NCBI RefSeq assembly: GCF_030063415.1
Contig: NZ_JASITA010000045.1
Coordinates: 1 to 57,826, forward strand
DNA length: 57,826 nt
Source: Streptomyces sp. H27-C3
GTDB lineage: Bacteria > Actinomycetota > Actinomycetes > Streptomycetales > Streptomycetaceae
Reading direction: 5' to 3'
Shown here: piece by piece, positions 1 through 9,200 of the stretch
Position numbering within the stretch: the first letter of the stretch is position 1
Layout of the letters: each line of letters begins with the position of its first letter
Notes under the pieces: model-generated
Database searches by the model: none
The model's input: the letters and a program-made list of their open reading frames with translations, nothing else
Told to the model about the DNA's origin: nothing
Translations under genes and position numbers: made by a program

Positions 1-2
1 CC

Positions 3-92
3 GACGTCCTGTCCGCCCAACGCCGAGAACGCGCCAAAGTCCGCAGTGAACGCCAGCAACGCTGGGGCCGCCCACGACTCAAAGCCGCCTGA
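3..92 (+). CDS. 3' end of an unidentified gene (partial)
   Basis: An open frame enters from the left edge and ends at TGA 90-92. Only 29 C-terminal residues are visible, very rich in Arg and Gln and ending WGRPRLKAA. I do not recognise the family; a basic tail like this is common in DNA-binding or mobile-element proteins. A second open frame from 46 to 246 runs into the IS3 terminus and looks spurious. The 110 bases between this stop and the IS end at 203 hold nothing recognisable. Confidence 0.4.
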   Translation, partial: DVLSAQRRERAKVRSERQQRWGRPRLKAA

Positions 93-202
93 CCAAACCC
101 CGCCAACGTTCGTGGCCAACGCACTAGAGGGGGAGTTGGCGACAGCCCGATGCCGCCCCAACCAAGCAGGGTCTATATGGGCGCCACAAGGCGATGCCAG
201 CG

Positions 203-229
203 TGAACCGCCCCGGGTTCGATAGAGAGC
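203..229. repeat. Left terminal inverted repeat of the IS3 element
   Basis: It begins TGAACCGCCCCG and pairs with 2847-2873; flanked outside by GCG at 200-202. Confidence 0.85.
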
Positions 230-454
230 TCAGATTGTGGTTGTGACCTGGGGTTTCGTGGTGGTCAGGTAATAGTTGGTCTCGTACTCGACGGGCGGGA
301 TGTGCCCTATCTCACCGTGGAGTCGGCGGTGGCAGTACCAATCGATCCACTCCGCGGTGGCCAGTTCGACCTCGGACAGCGTCCGCCAGGGTCTCTGCGG
401 TTTGATCAACTCCGTTTTGTACAGACCGATCGTCGATTCCATCAGGGCGTTGAC
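230..454 (-). pseudogene. IS3 transposase orfB, 3' fragment
   Basis: This is the C-terminal part of the IS3 DDE transposase, cut off from the rest by the IS110 element. It reads NALMESTIGLYKTEL and then WIDWYCHRRLHGEIGH, the usual end of IS3 orfB around the catalytic Glu (the E of MES). The first two catalytic Asp residues lie in the other fragment beyond 1794. Before the insertion the two parts joined as GDAYD-NALMES, a near-invariant motif of this family. It has no ribosome-binding site of its own and is not expected to be functional. Confidence 0.9.
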
Positions 455-472
455 GCTCCTATAGTTGTCAAC

Positions 473-1537
473 TCACTGCGGCAGGGTTTGTGGAGCGGGG
501 CGGATCAGGTGGTAGACCTCGCGGATGACGTAGCGTTTGAGACAGCGAATGATCTCCCGTTTCGTCTTGCCCTCGGCGGTGCGGCGGGTGACGTAGGCGA
601 TGGTGGGCTGGTGGAATCGCATGCGGACGATGACGGTGCGGTAGATCGCGGCGTTGAGCTGGCGGTGGCCGCCGTGGTTGATGCGGTGCCTGCCGCTGGT
701 CATCCCGGAGCCGGTGGGTACGGGTGCGATGCCCGCGAGTTTGGCGAGGGCGGCTTCGGACTTGATGCGCTCGGGATTGTCGCCGGCCACGACGAGGATT
801 TCCGCGGCGGTGTCCACGCCGATACCGAAGGGTTCCAGCAGTTGTGGGGCGGTCCGGTCGACCAGCTCCGCGATCATCTGCGTTAGTTCCTTGGCCTCGG
901 CGTCCAGGTACTGCCACCGTTTGGCGAGGGTCCGCAGGGCATGACGCAGCGCGTCCTCGGGCACTTCGAGGCGTTGGGGACGCAGGGCAGCCAGGTGCCG
1001 GGCCAGGGAGATCTGTGTCTTACCGGCGGTCTCGCGGCGGAGGGCGTCGGGGGCGTGGACGAGCATGGCCTTCATGGTGATCATGGCGCCGGAACGCTGT
1101 TCGACAGCCTGATCGTGGGCGACCTTGAGCTGCCGGATCATCTCGGCCCCGCCGTCGGCGCTCTTGGGGGTGGCTGTCGCGAACCCGGCCAGGACGGCGC
1201 GGGCGGCGTTCTCGGCGTCCAGGGTGTCGGACTTGCCGTTCATCCGCCGTAGCCGTCGGTCGGGCCGGCCGGCCTCGACCACCTTGTGCCCGGATCGGCG
1301 GAGGAACGAGGTCAGGGTGGCGCCGTAGGAGCCGGTGCCTTCGATCCCGAACGCGAGGATCCTGCCGAAGGATTCGGCCCAGTTGAGTAGTTGCTGGAAG
1401 CCGCCGGTGTCGGTGGGGATCGTCTGGGTCGCCAGGATGCCGCCGATCGTGTCCATCACGGCTGCGACGTGCACGTGCTTGTGCGTGTCGACACCGATCA
1501 CAACGTACCCGGACCTGTGCTGTTCGTCGCTGTTCAC
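473..1537 (-). CDS. IS110-family transposase (DEDD recombinase)
   Basis: This 354-residue recombinase moves its element using a RuvC-like DEDD nuclease fold and a C-terminal catalytic Ser domain. Visible motifs are GVDTHKHVHV near the N-terminus (first Asp), GIEGTGSYGA (Glu), KSDTLDAENAA (DxxD type) and, near the C-terminus, GIAPVPTGSGMTSGRHRINH with the Ser-rich Transposase_20 signature. The GTG at 1537 is chosen because GGAGG lies 6 bases upstream; a longer frame to 1600 adds 21 unlikely residues. Length and motifs look intact, so the element may still be active. Confidence 0.92.
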   Translation of the reverse strand: MNSDEQHRSGYVVIGVDTHKHVHVAAVMDTIGGILATQTIPTDTGGFQQLLNWAESFGRILAFGIEGTGSYGATLTSFLRRSGHKVVEAGRPDRRLRRMNGKSDTLDAENAARAVLAGFATATPKSADGGAEMIRQLKVAHDQAVEQRSGAMITMKAMLVHAPDALRRETAGKTQISLARHLAALRPQRLEVPEDALRHALRTLAKRWQYLDAEAKELTQMIAELVDRTAPQLLEPFGIGVDTAAEILVVAGDNPERIKSEAALAKLAGIAPVPTGSGMTSGRHRINHGGHRQLNAAIYRTVIVRMRFHQPTIAYVTRRTAEGKTKREIIRCLKRYVIREVYHLIRPAPQTLPQ

Positions 1538-1793
1538 TGTTCCTCCCGGTCGGTAGCGTGGAGTGCACGCTGTCGCCGGCCGGGCGGACAGGACTGTCAC
1601 GGGGACGCTTTGACGAGTTGGCTCCAGGCTCCTATCAGGTCACGTCCGTCCGGCGGCAGCGCTTGCTGCGTGCCCGGCCGGCGGTCGACAGATCAACGCC
1701 AGGACACCCGTGGGGCCAGTCATAAGCAAGAGTCAGACCGACACGGCCGGGGCTACCCGATCCTTGCGGGATCCGGTACGAACAGACTGACAG
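1538..1793 (-). ncRNA. Putative bridge-RNA region of the IS110 element
   Basis: About 256 bp between the element end and the transposase start contain no convincing gene. In the IS110 group this position encodes the bridge RNA, which pairs with target and donor DNA to guide recombination. The assignment rests on family knowledge, position and length; I did not derive the loops. The target known here is the IS3 orfB sequence around the GDAYDNAL codons. Confidence 0.5.
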
Positions 1794-2494
1794 TCGTACG
1801 CGTCTCCGACTGATCCAATGCTTGCCGCGATGCCGGCAGTGTCCAGATGCTCGGCGAGCTTGAAACTCGTGTACTGCGAACCGGCATCCGAGTGATGTAT
1901 CAACTCACCTTTCTCGTAAGGGATTTGATCCCGGTCTCGTTGCCACAGGGCCATCTCCAGGGCGTCCAGGACGAGCTGGGTCTCCTTGCTGGTGGCGGCT
2001 GACCAGCCGACGATGCGGCGGGAGAAGGTGTCCACGACGAACGCGATGTAGACGACGCCGGACCAGGTCTTCACGTGCGTGAAGTCGGCGACCCAGCACC
2101 GGTTCGGCGCGCTCGCGACGAAGTTCCGGTCGAGGAGGTCCGGGGCCCGGTCGACCTGGCCGCCAGGGATCGTGGTGATGACCCGTTTGCCGCGGACCGC
2201 GCCGGTGATGCCGAGTTCGCGCATCAGTCGTTCGACGGTGCAGCGGGCGACCGGATGGCCCTGCCGGTTCAGTTCCCGCCAGATCTTTCTGGCCCCGTAT
2301 ACGCGGTAGTTGGTGGCGAATACCTCGTGGATGACCGGCTTAAGGTCCGCATCGCGCAGGGTGCGGAGCGAGGGCTCGGCCAGACGTTTCTTGTGGGCGT
2401 AATAGGTGGAAGGGGCGATCTTGCAGTCGTACTCGGTGAGCGCCCTGCAGATCGGCTCGACACCGCCGAAGCGGGCCCGGTGCTCGTCGATGAA
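1794..2494 (-). pseudogene. IS3 transposase orfB, 5' fragment
   Basis: This is the N-terminal and central part of the IS3 integrase-type transposase, read in the -1 frame relative to orfA. It starts around AFIDEHRARFGGVEPICRAL, continues through YRVYGARKIWRELNRQG, and contains the first two catalytic Asp residues in WVADFTHV and HHSDAGSQYTS. It ends at GDAYD where the IS110 element enters; translation then runs on into that element to a stop at 1733. In an intact IS3 it would be made as an OrfAB fusion by -1 frameshifting. Confidence 0.88.
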
Positions 2495-2496
2495 CG

Positions 2497-2823
2497 CTAC
2501 GAGCGTGTGAGTGGCCGGTCGAGCTCGGCCGCGAAGAAACTCGCCGCGGCCTTCAGGATGTCGTTCGCCCGCTTGAGTTCGGCGTTCTCCTTCTTCAGCG
2601 CCTTGAGCTGGGCGGACTCCTCCGTCGTCGTCCCTGGGCGCTGGCCCGCGTCGATCTCGTGCTGCTTCAGCCAGTTCCGCAGCGTCTCGCGGGAACCGAT
2701 ACCGAGCTTCTCGGTAACCGCCTGCAGAGCAGCCGTCTCGGTCGGGTAGTCGTCGCGTACCTCGGCGACCATGCGCACCGCACGACGACGGAGCTCAAGC
2801 GGGTATCGGGAAGGTCGTGCCAT
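2497..2823 (-). CDS. IS3-family OrfA (HTH protein)
   Basis: This 108-residue protein has the usual OrfA layout. An N-terminal helix-turn-helix begins MARPSRYPLELRRRAVRM and runs through IGSRETLRNWLKQ, and a leucine-zipper-like helix follows (LKALKKENAELKRAND). The protein binds the IS ends and supplies the N-terminus of the OrfAB transposase. It is intact although orfB is interrupted, so it could still repress or compete with related IS3 copies. Confidence 0.9.
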   Translation of the reverse strand: MARPSRYPLELRRRAVRMVAEVRDDYPTETAALQAVTEKLGIGSRETLRNWLKQHEIDAGQRPGTTTEESAQLKALKKENAELKRANDILKAAASFFAAELDRPLTRS

Positions 2824-2846
2824 GACTCGATCCTTTCACGAAATCG

Positions 2847-2873
2847 AGTCTCCATTCAAAGCGGGGCGGTTCA
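2847..2873. repeat. Right terminal inverted repeat of the IS3 element
   Basis: It ends CGGGGCGGTTCA and pairs with 203-229; the GCG at 2874-2876 is the matching target duplicate. Confidence 0.85.
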
Positions 2874-3016
2874 GCGAGTCCTGCCTACTTGCGGCGGCCC
2901 CTACCCAAGCTCGGAGATACTGGGGTTTCGTGACCCTCTAGGCGGCAGACACGACGCGAAGCGTTGTGGGCGTCACGGGACGACAATGACAGCAATGGAC
3001 TAAGGAGTCGGCCCAG

Positions 3017-6000
3017 GTGGCGACCGCTACGGAGAATCCGCAGGGCGCAGCGAGCAGTGCCCCGAGTCCAGTGGCCCTACCGCCAGTCCCAGAACCGGGG
3101 CAGGTCGTCAAAGTCCGGGGCTCCACCTGGGCGGTCTCTGACGTCCAGCGGCAGGGCCTGCCGCGGAGCCCTGCCGACGAGGGCGTTGCCGGTCTCTCCC
3201 ATGTGGTCAGCCTGCAGTCGCTGGACGAGGACCGGCTCGGGCAGGAGCTGACGGTGGTCTGGGAGCTGGAGGTCGGCCACACGGTCGCGCCGAACCAGGG
3301 CCTACCTGAAACCGTGCGCGCGGAGGCGTTCGACGACCCGAACACGCTCGCCGCGTTCGTGGACGCGGTCCGCTGGGGGGCGGTGACTTCTGCGGACGCG
3401 GACTCGTATCAGGCGCCCTTCCGAAGTGGCGCAAATGTCGAGGCATATCAGCTGGAGCCGCTGCGCCGGGCCCTGCAGTCCTCGCGTACGAACCTCCTCC
3501 TCGCGGACGATGTCGGCCTGGGCAAGACCATCGAGGCCGGCCTCGTCGTGCAGGAGCTGTTGCTGAGGCACCGTGCTCGTTCCGTGGTCATCGTTTGCCC
3601 GCCGAGCCTCTCGTTGAAGTGGCAGGACGAGATGCGGGAGAAGTTCGGCCTCGATTTCGTCATCGTCAACAGTGAGTTGATGGCGAAGGTGCGCCGCAGC
3701 CACGGGCTGAACGCCAACCCCTTCCGGCTCTTCCCCCGCGTGATCGTGAGCATGGCGTGGCTGCCGTCGCTTCGGGCACAGCGTCTGCTGCGCGACGTGC
3801 TGGCCGGTGTGCGCAGCTCCGGCACAGCCCGGCGGTACGCGTTCGACGCGCTGGTAGTCGACGAGGCTCACCATGTGGCGCCGGCCAGCCCGACGACGGC
3901 TCCGGGGCAGCGCGGCTATGCGGTGGACAGCAAGCGAACGACCGCGACCAAGAAGCTCGCGGAGGCATGCGAACACCGGTTGTTCCTGAGCGCGACGCCG
4001 CACAACGGCTACTCGGAGTCGTTCACCGCCCTCCTGGAGATGATCGACGGCCGCCGGTTCACTCGCGGCGCGAGCATCGATGAGAAGGCGCTGAAGGAGG
4101 TGATGGTGCGCTGGCTGAAGACCGACCTGCCCGACAAGGGATTCAAGGCTCGGAAGCTCGGGACCCTCCCGTTCACACCGTCCGAAGAGGAGCAGCAGCA
4201 GTTCGAGCGGCTGGAGCGGCTCCTGACGGATAGCGCCCGCGCGAACGGCAAGGGATCGGGCGGCGACATCGTCGCGATGCTGCTGAAGAAGCGGTTCCTA
4301 TCCAGCCCCTGGTCATTCGCCCGCACCCTTGAGCTGTACGAGGAGGCTGGCGACGGTGACCGGCAGCTGCGGGTAGACGACGAGTACGCGTACTTCACGG
4401 AGGTCCTGGGCAGCGCCCAGTCCGACGAGGAGGAAGGCGCAGCCGAGCACCCTGAGTTCACCGCGCTGCGCCACTCGAAGGGCTCGGACCCCCTGGTCGC
4501 GGCCACCAGCAGCGAGATCGCCTCGCTCGTCGAGTGGGGGCGTGGCTATGAGCACAAGCCGGACACCCGGCTGGAAGAACTGCTGTCCTTCCTGAGTACC
4601 ATCTGCCGCCCCGACGGCCGCCACTGGACCAACGAACGGGTCGTGGTGTTCACCGAGTACGCGGCCACCCTCGACTGGATCGCCGGCATCCTGCGCCAGC
4701 GCGGCTACAACGACGTGCTCGAGGTCATCCAGGGCTCGACTCCCACCGAGGAGCGGGAGAAGATCCGCGCCCGGTTCACCGAGAGCCCCGACAAGCACCC
4801 GGTCCGCGTCCTGCTCGCCACCGACTCCGCGGGCGAGGGCATCGACCTGCAGACCCACTGCCACCGCCTGGTGAACTTCGACATCCCCTTCAACCCGTCT
4901 CGCCTGGAACAGCGCATCGGCCGGATCGACCGGTACGGGCAGACCAAGAACCCGGAGATCTTCCACTTCGTCCCCGTCTCCAGCTCCACGACGTACGACG
5001 CGGACATGAAGTTCATGGGAATCATCGCGACGAAGGTCGGGCGGGCCACCGAGGACCTTGGCAAGGTCAACCAGGTCATCGACGCGGAGGTGCAGGAACA
5101 CTTCGCTCCCACCCGTACAACGCGCAAGGCCCGGCTGACCGCGCCGGACGATGCCAACGAGGTGATCACCCGGGTACTGGCCGGCGGTATCGACCTGAAC
5201 CGCAAGCTGACCCAGCTGTCGGACACCTACAGCGAGTCCAAGGCCGCCATGCACCTCACGCCCGCCAACGCGCGCCGGGTCGTAGACACCGCGCTCACCC
5301 TGACCGCCCAGCCCCCGCTCGTCGAGATCGGCGACGACCGCACCGAAGCACAGGTCTTCGAGATCCCGAACCTAGGCCGCACCTGGCAGCCGGCGCTGCG
5401 CGGCCTGGACACCCGCCTTGAACCGGGCGTGCTGCGCCCCATCACCTTCGACGACCAAGCCGCCCAACAGCGCACCGACCTCGTCCACATCCACCTCGGA
5501 CACGCCCTCATGCAGCGGGCCACCCGCACCCTGCGCTCCGCGCTGTTCAGCACGGACTCCCCGGTCCACCGAGTCACCGCCGTCATCGCCCCCGATCTTC
5601 CCCAATCCTGTGTCGCCGCCGTCTCCCGGCTCGTCCTGGTCGGCCGCGGCGGGCTGCGCCTCCACGAGGAGGTCTTCCTCACCGGTGTCCGCCTGCGCGG
5701 CCAGGCACTCGCGGAGTCCAAGGTCGAACAGGTCCTCGATGAAACGCTCGACTCCGAGAAGCTGCTCCTCGCAGAGGAGAACGTACGTGCCCACCTCACC
5801 GAGCAGTGGAACGACGACGGCGCACGGTTGCGCAGCCGCCTGCTGACTGCGATGGAACGCAAGAGCGCCAGCCGCCAGGAGAAGGTCACCGAAGCTCTCA
5901 CGCAGCGCCGGGACTCCGACATCGCGCGCGCCCACGAGATCTTCGGCGCGTTCCGGATCAACCTGCGCGAGTCCCGTGACCGTCTGGAGCAGGCCATCCG

Positions 6001-6220
6001 CGCCGAGGAGGAGCTGCTATTCACCGACGACCAGCAAAAGCAGCGCCGCCGCGACCTGCACCACATGAACGAACGCCTGGAAAGCCTGGGCGACGAGGAA
6101 GAGCGCGAGATCGCGTCGATCCGGGAGCGCTACAGCGACATCAGGCCCTATATGTCGGCCGCCGCGGTCGTGTTCGCTCTCACCCCCGAAGACGCGAAGA
6201 ACGGAATGGTTAAGGCATGA
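3017..6220 (+). CDS. drmD: DISARM SNF2-like helicase DrmD
   Basis: This 1067-residue SF2/SNF2-type helicase is the first gene of a class 1 DISARM operon, a phage-restriction system. Visible motifs are Walker A DDVGLGKT at residues 164-171, DEAH at 282-285, LSATPHNG in the first RecA-like lobe, and in the second lobe VVFTEYAATLDWIAG, TDSAGEGIDL and QRIGRIDRYGQ from residue 632. The long C-terminal part is rich in charged helices. The GTG start is supported by AAGGAG 9 bases upstream. Its stop overlaps the next start as ATGA. No promoter is obvious in the 140 bp between the IS3 end and this start. Confidence 0.9.
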   Translation: MATATENPQGAASSAPSPVALPPVPEPGQVVKVRGSTWAVSDVQRQGLPRSPADEGVAGLSHVVSLQSLDEDRLGQELTVVWELEVGHTVAPNQGLPETVRAEAFDDPNTLAAFVDAVRWGAVTSADADSYQAPFRSGANVEAYQLEPLRRALQSSRTNLLLADDVGLGKTIEAGLVVQELLLRHRARSVVIVCPPSLSLKWQDEMREKFGLDFVIVNSELMAKVRRSHGLNANPFRLFPRVIVSMAWLPSLRAQRLLRDVLAGVRSSGTARRYAFDALVVDEAHHVAPASPTTAPGQRGYAVDSKRTTATKKLAEACEHRLFLSATPHNGYSESFTALLEMIDGRRFTRGASIDEKALKEVMVRWLKTDLPDKGFKARKLGTLPFTPSEEEQQQFERLERLLTDSARANGKGSGGDIVAMLLKKRFLSSPWSFARTLELYEEAGDGDRQLRVDDEYAYFTEVLGSAQSDEEEGAAEHPEFTALRHSKGSDPLVAATSSEIASLVEWGRGYEHKPDTRLEELLSFLSTICRPDGRHWTNERVVVFTEYAATLDWIAGILRQRGYNDVLEVIQGSTPTEEREKIRARFTESPDKHPVRVLLATDSAGEGIDLQTHCHRLVNFDIPFNPSRLEQRIGRIDRYGQTKNPEIFHFVPVSSSTTYDADMKFMGIIATKVGRATEDLGKVNQVIDAEVQEHFAPTRTTRKARLTAPDDANEVITRVLAGGIDLNRKLTQLSDTYSESKAAMHLTPANARRVVDTALTLTAQPPLVEIGDDRTEAQVFEIPNLGRTWQPALRGLDTRLEPGVLRPITFDDQAAQQRTDLVHIHLGHALMQRATRTLRSALFSTDSPVHRVTAVIAPDLPQSCVAAVSRLVLVGRGGLRLHEEVFLTGVRLRGQALAESKVEQVLDETLDSEKLLLAEENVRAHLTEQWNDDGARLRSRLLTAMERKSASRQEKVTEALTQRRDSDIARAHEIFGAFRINLRESRDRLEQAIRAEEELLFTDDQQKQRRRDLHHMNERLESLGDEEEREIASIRERYSDIRPYMSAAAVVFALTPEDAKNGMVKA

Positions 6221-9200
6221 GCCGCAAGTACGCCCCGACCGCCGTCGACCTGCATCGTGCATGGCTCGAACTCGTCGACACCGATGGCCCGTTCCTCGCC
6301 GTCCCCGCCCTGGAACGCCTCTGGCCCCAGGGCATCCCCCAGCCCGATGCCCGTGCACTCGACGCCATCAAGGACGCCAAGCCAGCCTTCGAGAAGGCGT
6401 GGGAGAACTGGGACGAGTACCCGGACGACGACGCCGCCCTCGATATTTACCGCGAGGCCCGCGACACCTGGGTCGACCTCGTCCTGCGCCAGGGCCTGCG
6501 CTGGGGTGCCTCCTATACAGTGCTGGCCCCGGCCGCTGCCGAGATTCACTCTCCCGACTACAGCGTCTCCGTAGGCGCCACTGGCGCCCTCATCCACGGC
6601 GACACCACCGGGGCGCTCGTCCTCATCACCGACCCCGCGGAGTCCCTGCGCGATCCGCTCACCGACGGCTGGTCGGCCAGTCCCATCGACCGTATGGAGG
6701 AGCTGCTGCGCGCCTCCGGCGTGCCCATCGGCGTCGTCACCGACGGCCGCTGGTGGGCCCTCGTCAGCGCCCGCCCGCAGACTATGGTCGCCTCTGGCAT
6801 CGTCGACGCCCAGACTTGGATCGAAGAGCCCCAGACCCGCAACGCCTTCATCGAACTCCTCCAGCGACGCCGCCTGATCGGTGGCAAGCCAAAGGACCGA
6901 CTCACCGAACTGTTCGGCGAGTCTGTGACCGCTGCCGAGAAGATCACCGAAGCGCTCGGCACCCAGGTCCGCCGCGCCGTCGAACTCATCGTCCAGGCCC
7001 TGTCCGAAGGTGCCCTGGAGGCGCGGCGACGCGGCGAGGCCGACCCTCTGCCAGCGCAGCGCGGAGAGGTCTACGGGGGCGCCGTTACCGTCATGATGCG
7101 CGTGGTTTTCCTCCTCTTCGCCGAAGAGCGCGGGCTGCTGCCCCAGAGCCGGCTCTTCGCGATGGGCTACGGAATCAGCGACGAACTCGACCTCCTTGAC
7201 GCGCGGGAGAAGGAGGAAGGTGAACAGGCCCTCGACGCCACCTTCCTGACCTGGCACCGGCTCCTTGCCACCTCCCAGGCCCTGTACCGGGGCGCGTCCT
7301 TCGAAGACCTCCGCCTGCCCGAGTACGGCGGCTCTCTGTTCGACCCTGCCCGCTTCGGCTTCCTCACCGCCTGCGACTCCCAGGACACTCTGGCCATCAC
7401 GGTCAGCGACCGCGTCATGCTCGAAGTCCTGCGCGCCGTCCAGATCGCCCAACTGCCCGGCGGGGCCCGCCGGATCTCCTTCCGCGACATCGACGTCGAA
7501 CAGATCGGCTACATCTACGAGGGTCTCCTCGGCTACTCCTGCGAGCCCGCCGAAGAGATCGTTGTCGGCCTGACCGGTAGCGCGGGCTCCGAACCCGAGG
7601 TCCCCCTCGCCACGCTCGAAGAACTCAGCACGGTCAAGCACACCGAAGCCGCGCTGACCGATGCGATCCTCGCCTGGGTCAAGGTGAACCAGCCTGCGGC
7701 CAAGCCGTCCAGCAAAGCCGCCCTCGGCAAGGCGCTGAAGGCGGGCGAGACCCTCGACGACATCGAGATCGCCCTGCGCGACGTCACCGATGACCCCGAA
7801 CTACGCGAGCGGCTAAGACCGTTCATCGGCATCATCCGCCGCGACCTACGAGGCCGTCCCCTCGTCGTCGAGCCCGGCGGTGTCCTGTTGGTGGAGACCC
7901 CCTCGCGGGCCTCGGCGGGCGCGCACTACACACCGCGCTCGCTGGCCGAGGAAGTCGTCCGGTACGCGCTTGAGCCTCTCGTCTACGCACCCGGTCCGCA
8001 CCAGACCGCCAACCAGGACGCATGGCGACCACTCGACTCTGACCAGATTCTCGAACTGCGCATCGCCGACATCGCCTGCGGCTCGGGAGCCTTCCTCGTG
8101 GCCGCAGCCCGCTACCTAGCTGATCGCCTCGTCGAGGCATGGCAGCGCGAGAGGGTGGCGTACGGAAGGACACCACACGACCTGCTCGTCCACGCCATAA
8201 GGACCGTCGTCGCGACCTGCCTGTACGGCGCCGACATCAACGGCATGGCCGTGGAGATGTGCAAGCTGTCACTGTGGCTGGTGTCGTTGGACCCGAAGCT
8301 TCCGTTCTCTTTCGTCGATGACAAGGTGCTGCACGGCAACGCCCTCCTCGGTCTGACCGACGCCGACCAGCTACGCCGCCTCCACATCGACCCCACCGCG
8401 GCAGGCAATCAGTTCAGCGTGTTCGCTCTGGACGTAGACGATATCCTGGACCAGGCCACCCGCCTGCGACGCCAGCTCGCCAGCGAGGTCGACGACAACG
8501 ACCCGCAGCGCTCGGCCGCCACCAAGCGTCGGCAGTGGCGCCGGTACCAGGAACTGACCGAGCAACTCGCTGACGTCGCCGACGGCGTGATCGCGGCAGG
8601 GCTGCAATGGGGCGGCAAGCCTGGCAAGCATCTCAAGGCAGCGTACGAGAACCTGCGCATCGCCGTGGAAAGCGCGTACCCCGCCGGAGGCGAGGACGCA
8701 GAGCGTGATCGGACGATGCTCGACGGCATCCAGGAGGCCGGACTTTCTCCGACCGTGACAACGGACTACACACGATGGAAGCCGCTGCACTGGATTCTGG
8801 CGGTGCCGGATGTGATGGAACGAGGTGGGTTCGACGCCATTATCGGCAATCCACCATTTCTCGCCGGTTCCGACATCACGGGGGTGATGGGGACGAACGT
8901 CCGGGATTGGCTCGTTGAGGTATGCGCTTCCGGGCATCGCGGAAATGCCGACGTGGTAGCGTACTTCTTCCTTCGCGCCGAAAAACTCCTCACCCCGGCA
9001 GGGGGACTCGGCCTAATTGCAACGAACAGTATCGCCCAAGGGAAGAGTCGCGAGGTAAGCCTCGATAAAATGACTCAAAACGGCTTCACCATTACTCGGT
9101 CCATTCAAAGCCGACCATGGCCTGCCGCGAGCGCCAGCCTAGAATACGCGGCAATTTGGGGAACCTGCCGTACAGTGGCGAGTGACACCCCGAGGTTTGC

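Larger units (their letters stand above)
452..1793 (-). mobile_element. IS110-family element nested in the IS3 orfB
   Basis: The boundaries come from restoring the interrupted IS3 reading frame: GAC (Asp) on one side and AAC (Asn) on the other. They are accurate to within a few bases because IS110 elements lack long inverted repeats and clear duplications, and none is seen here. The transposase fills most of the unit. About 20 bp lie downstream of its stop and about 256 bp lie upstream of its start. A long 5' and short 3' non-coding end is typical of the IS110 group, whose long end encodes a bridge RNA. Confidence 0.85.
203..2873 (-). mobile_element. IS3-family insertion sequence, interrupted by an IS110-family element
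   Basis: The left end reads TGAACCGCCCCG at 203-214, and the right end carries its inverted copy (CGGGGCGGTTCA) at 2862-2873. The imperfect repeat continues inward for about 25 bp. GCG lies directly outside both ends (200-202 and 2874-2876), the 3-bp target duplication usual for IS3. Without the nested element (about 452-1793) the unit is about 1.33 kb, normal for an IS3 with orfA and orfB. Transcription is leftward. The element sits 140 bp upstream of the DISARM operon and faces away from it. With orfB split it should be immobile unless helped in trans. Confidence 0.9.

Noticed and set aside
6148..7641. 497-codon minus-strand frame
   Set aside because: Antisense to drmMI; no motif.
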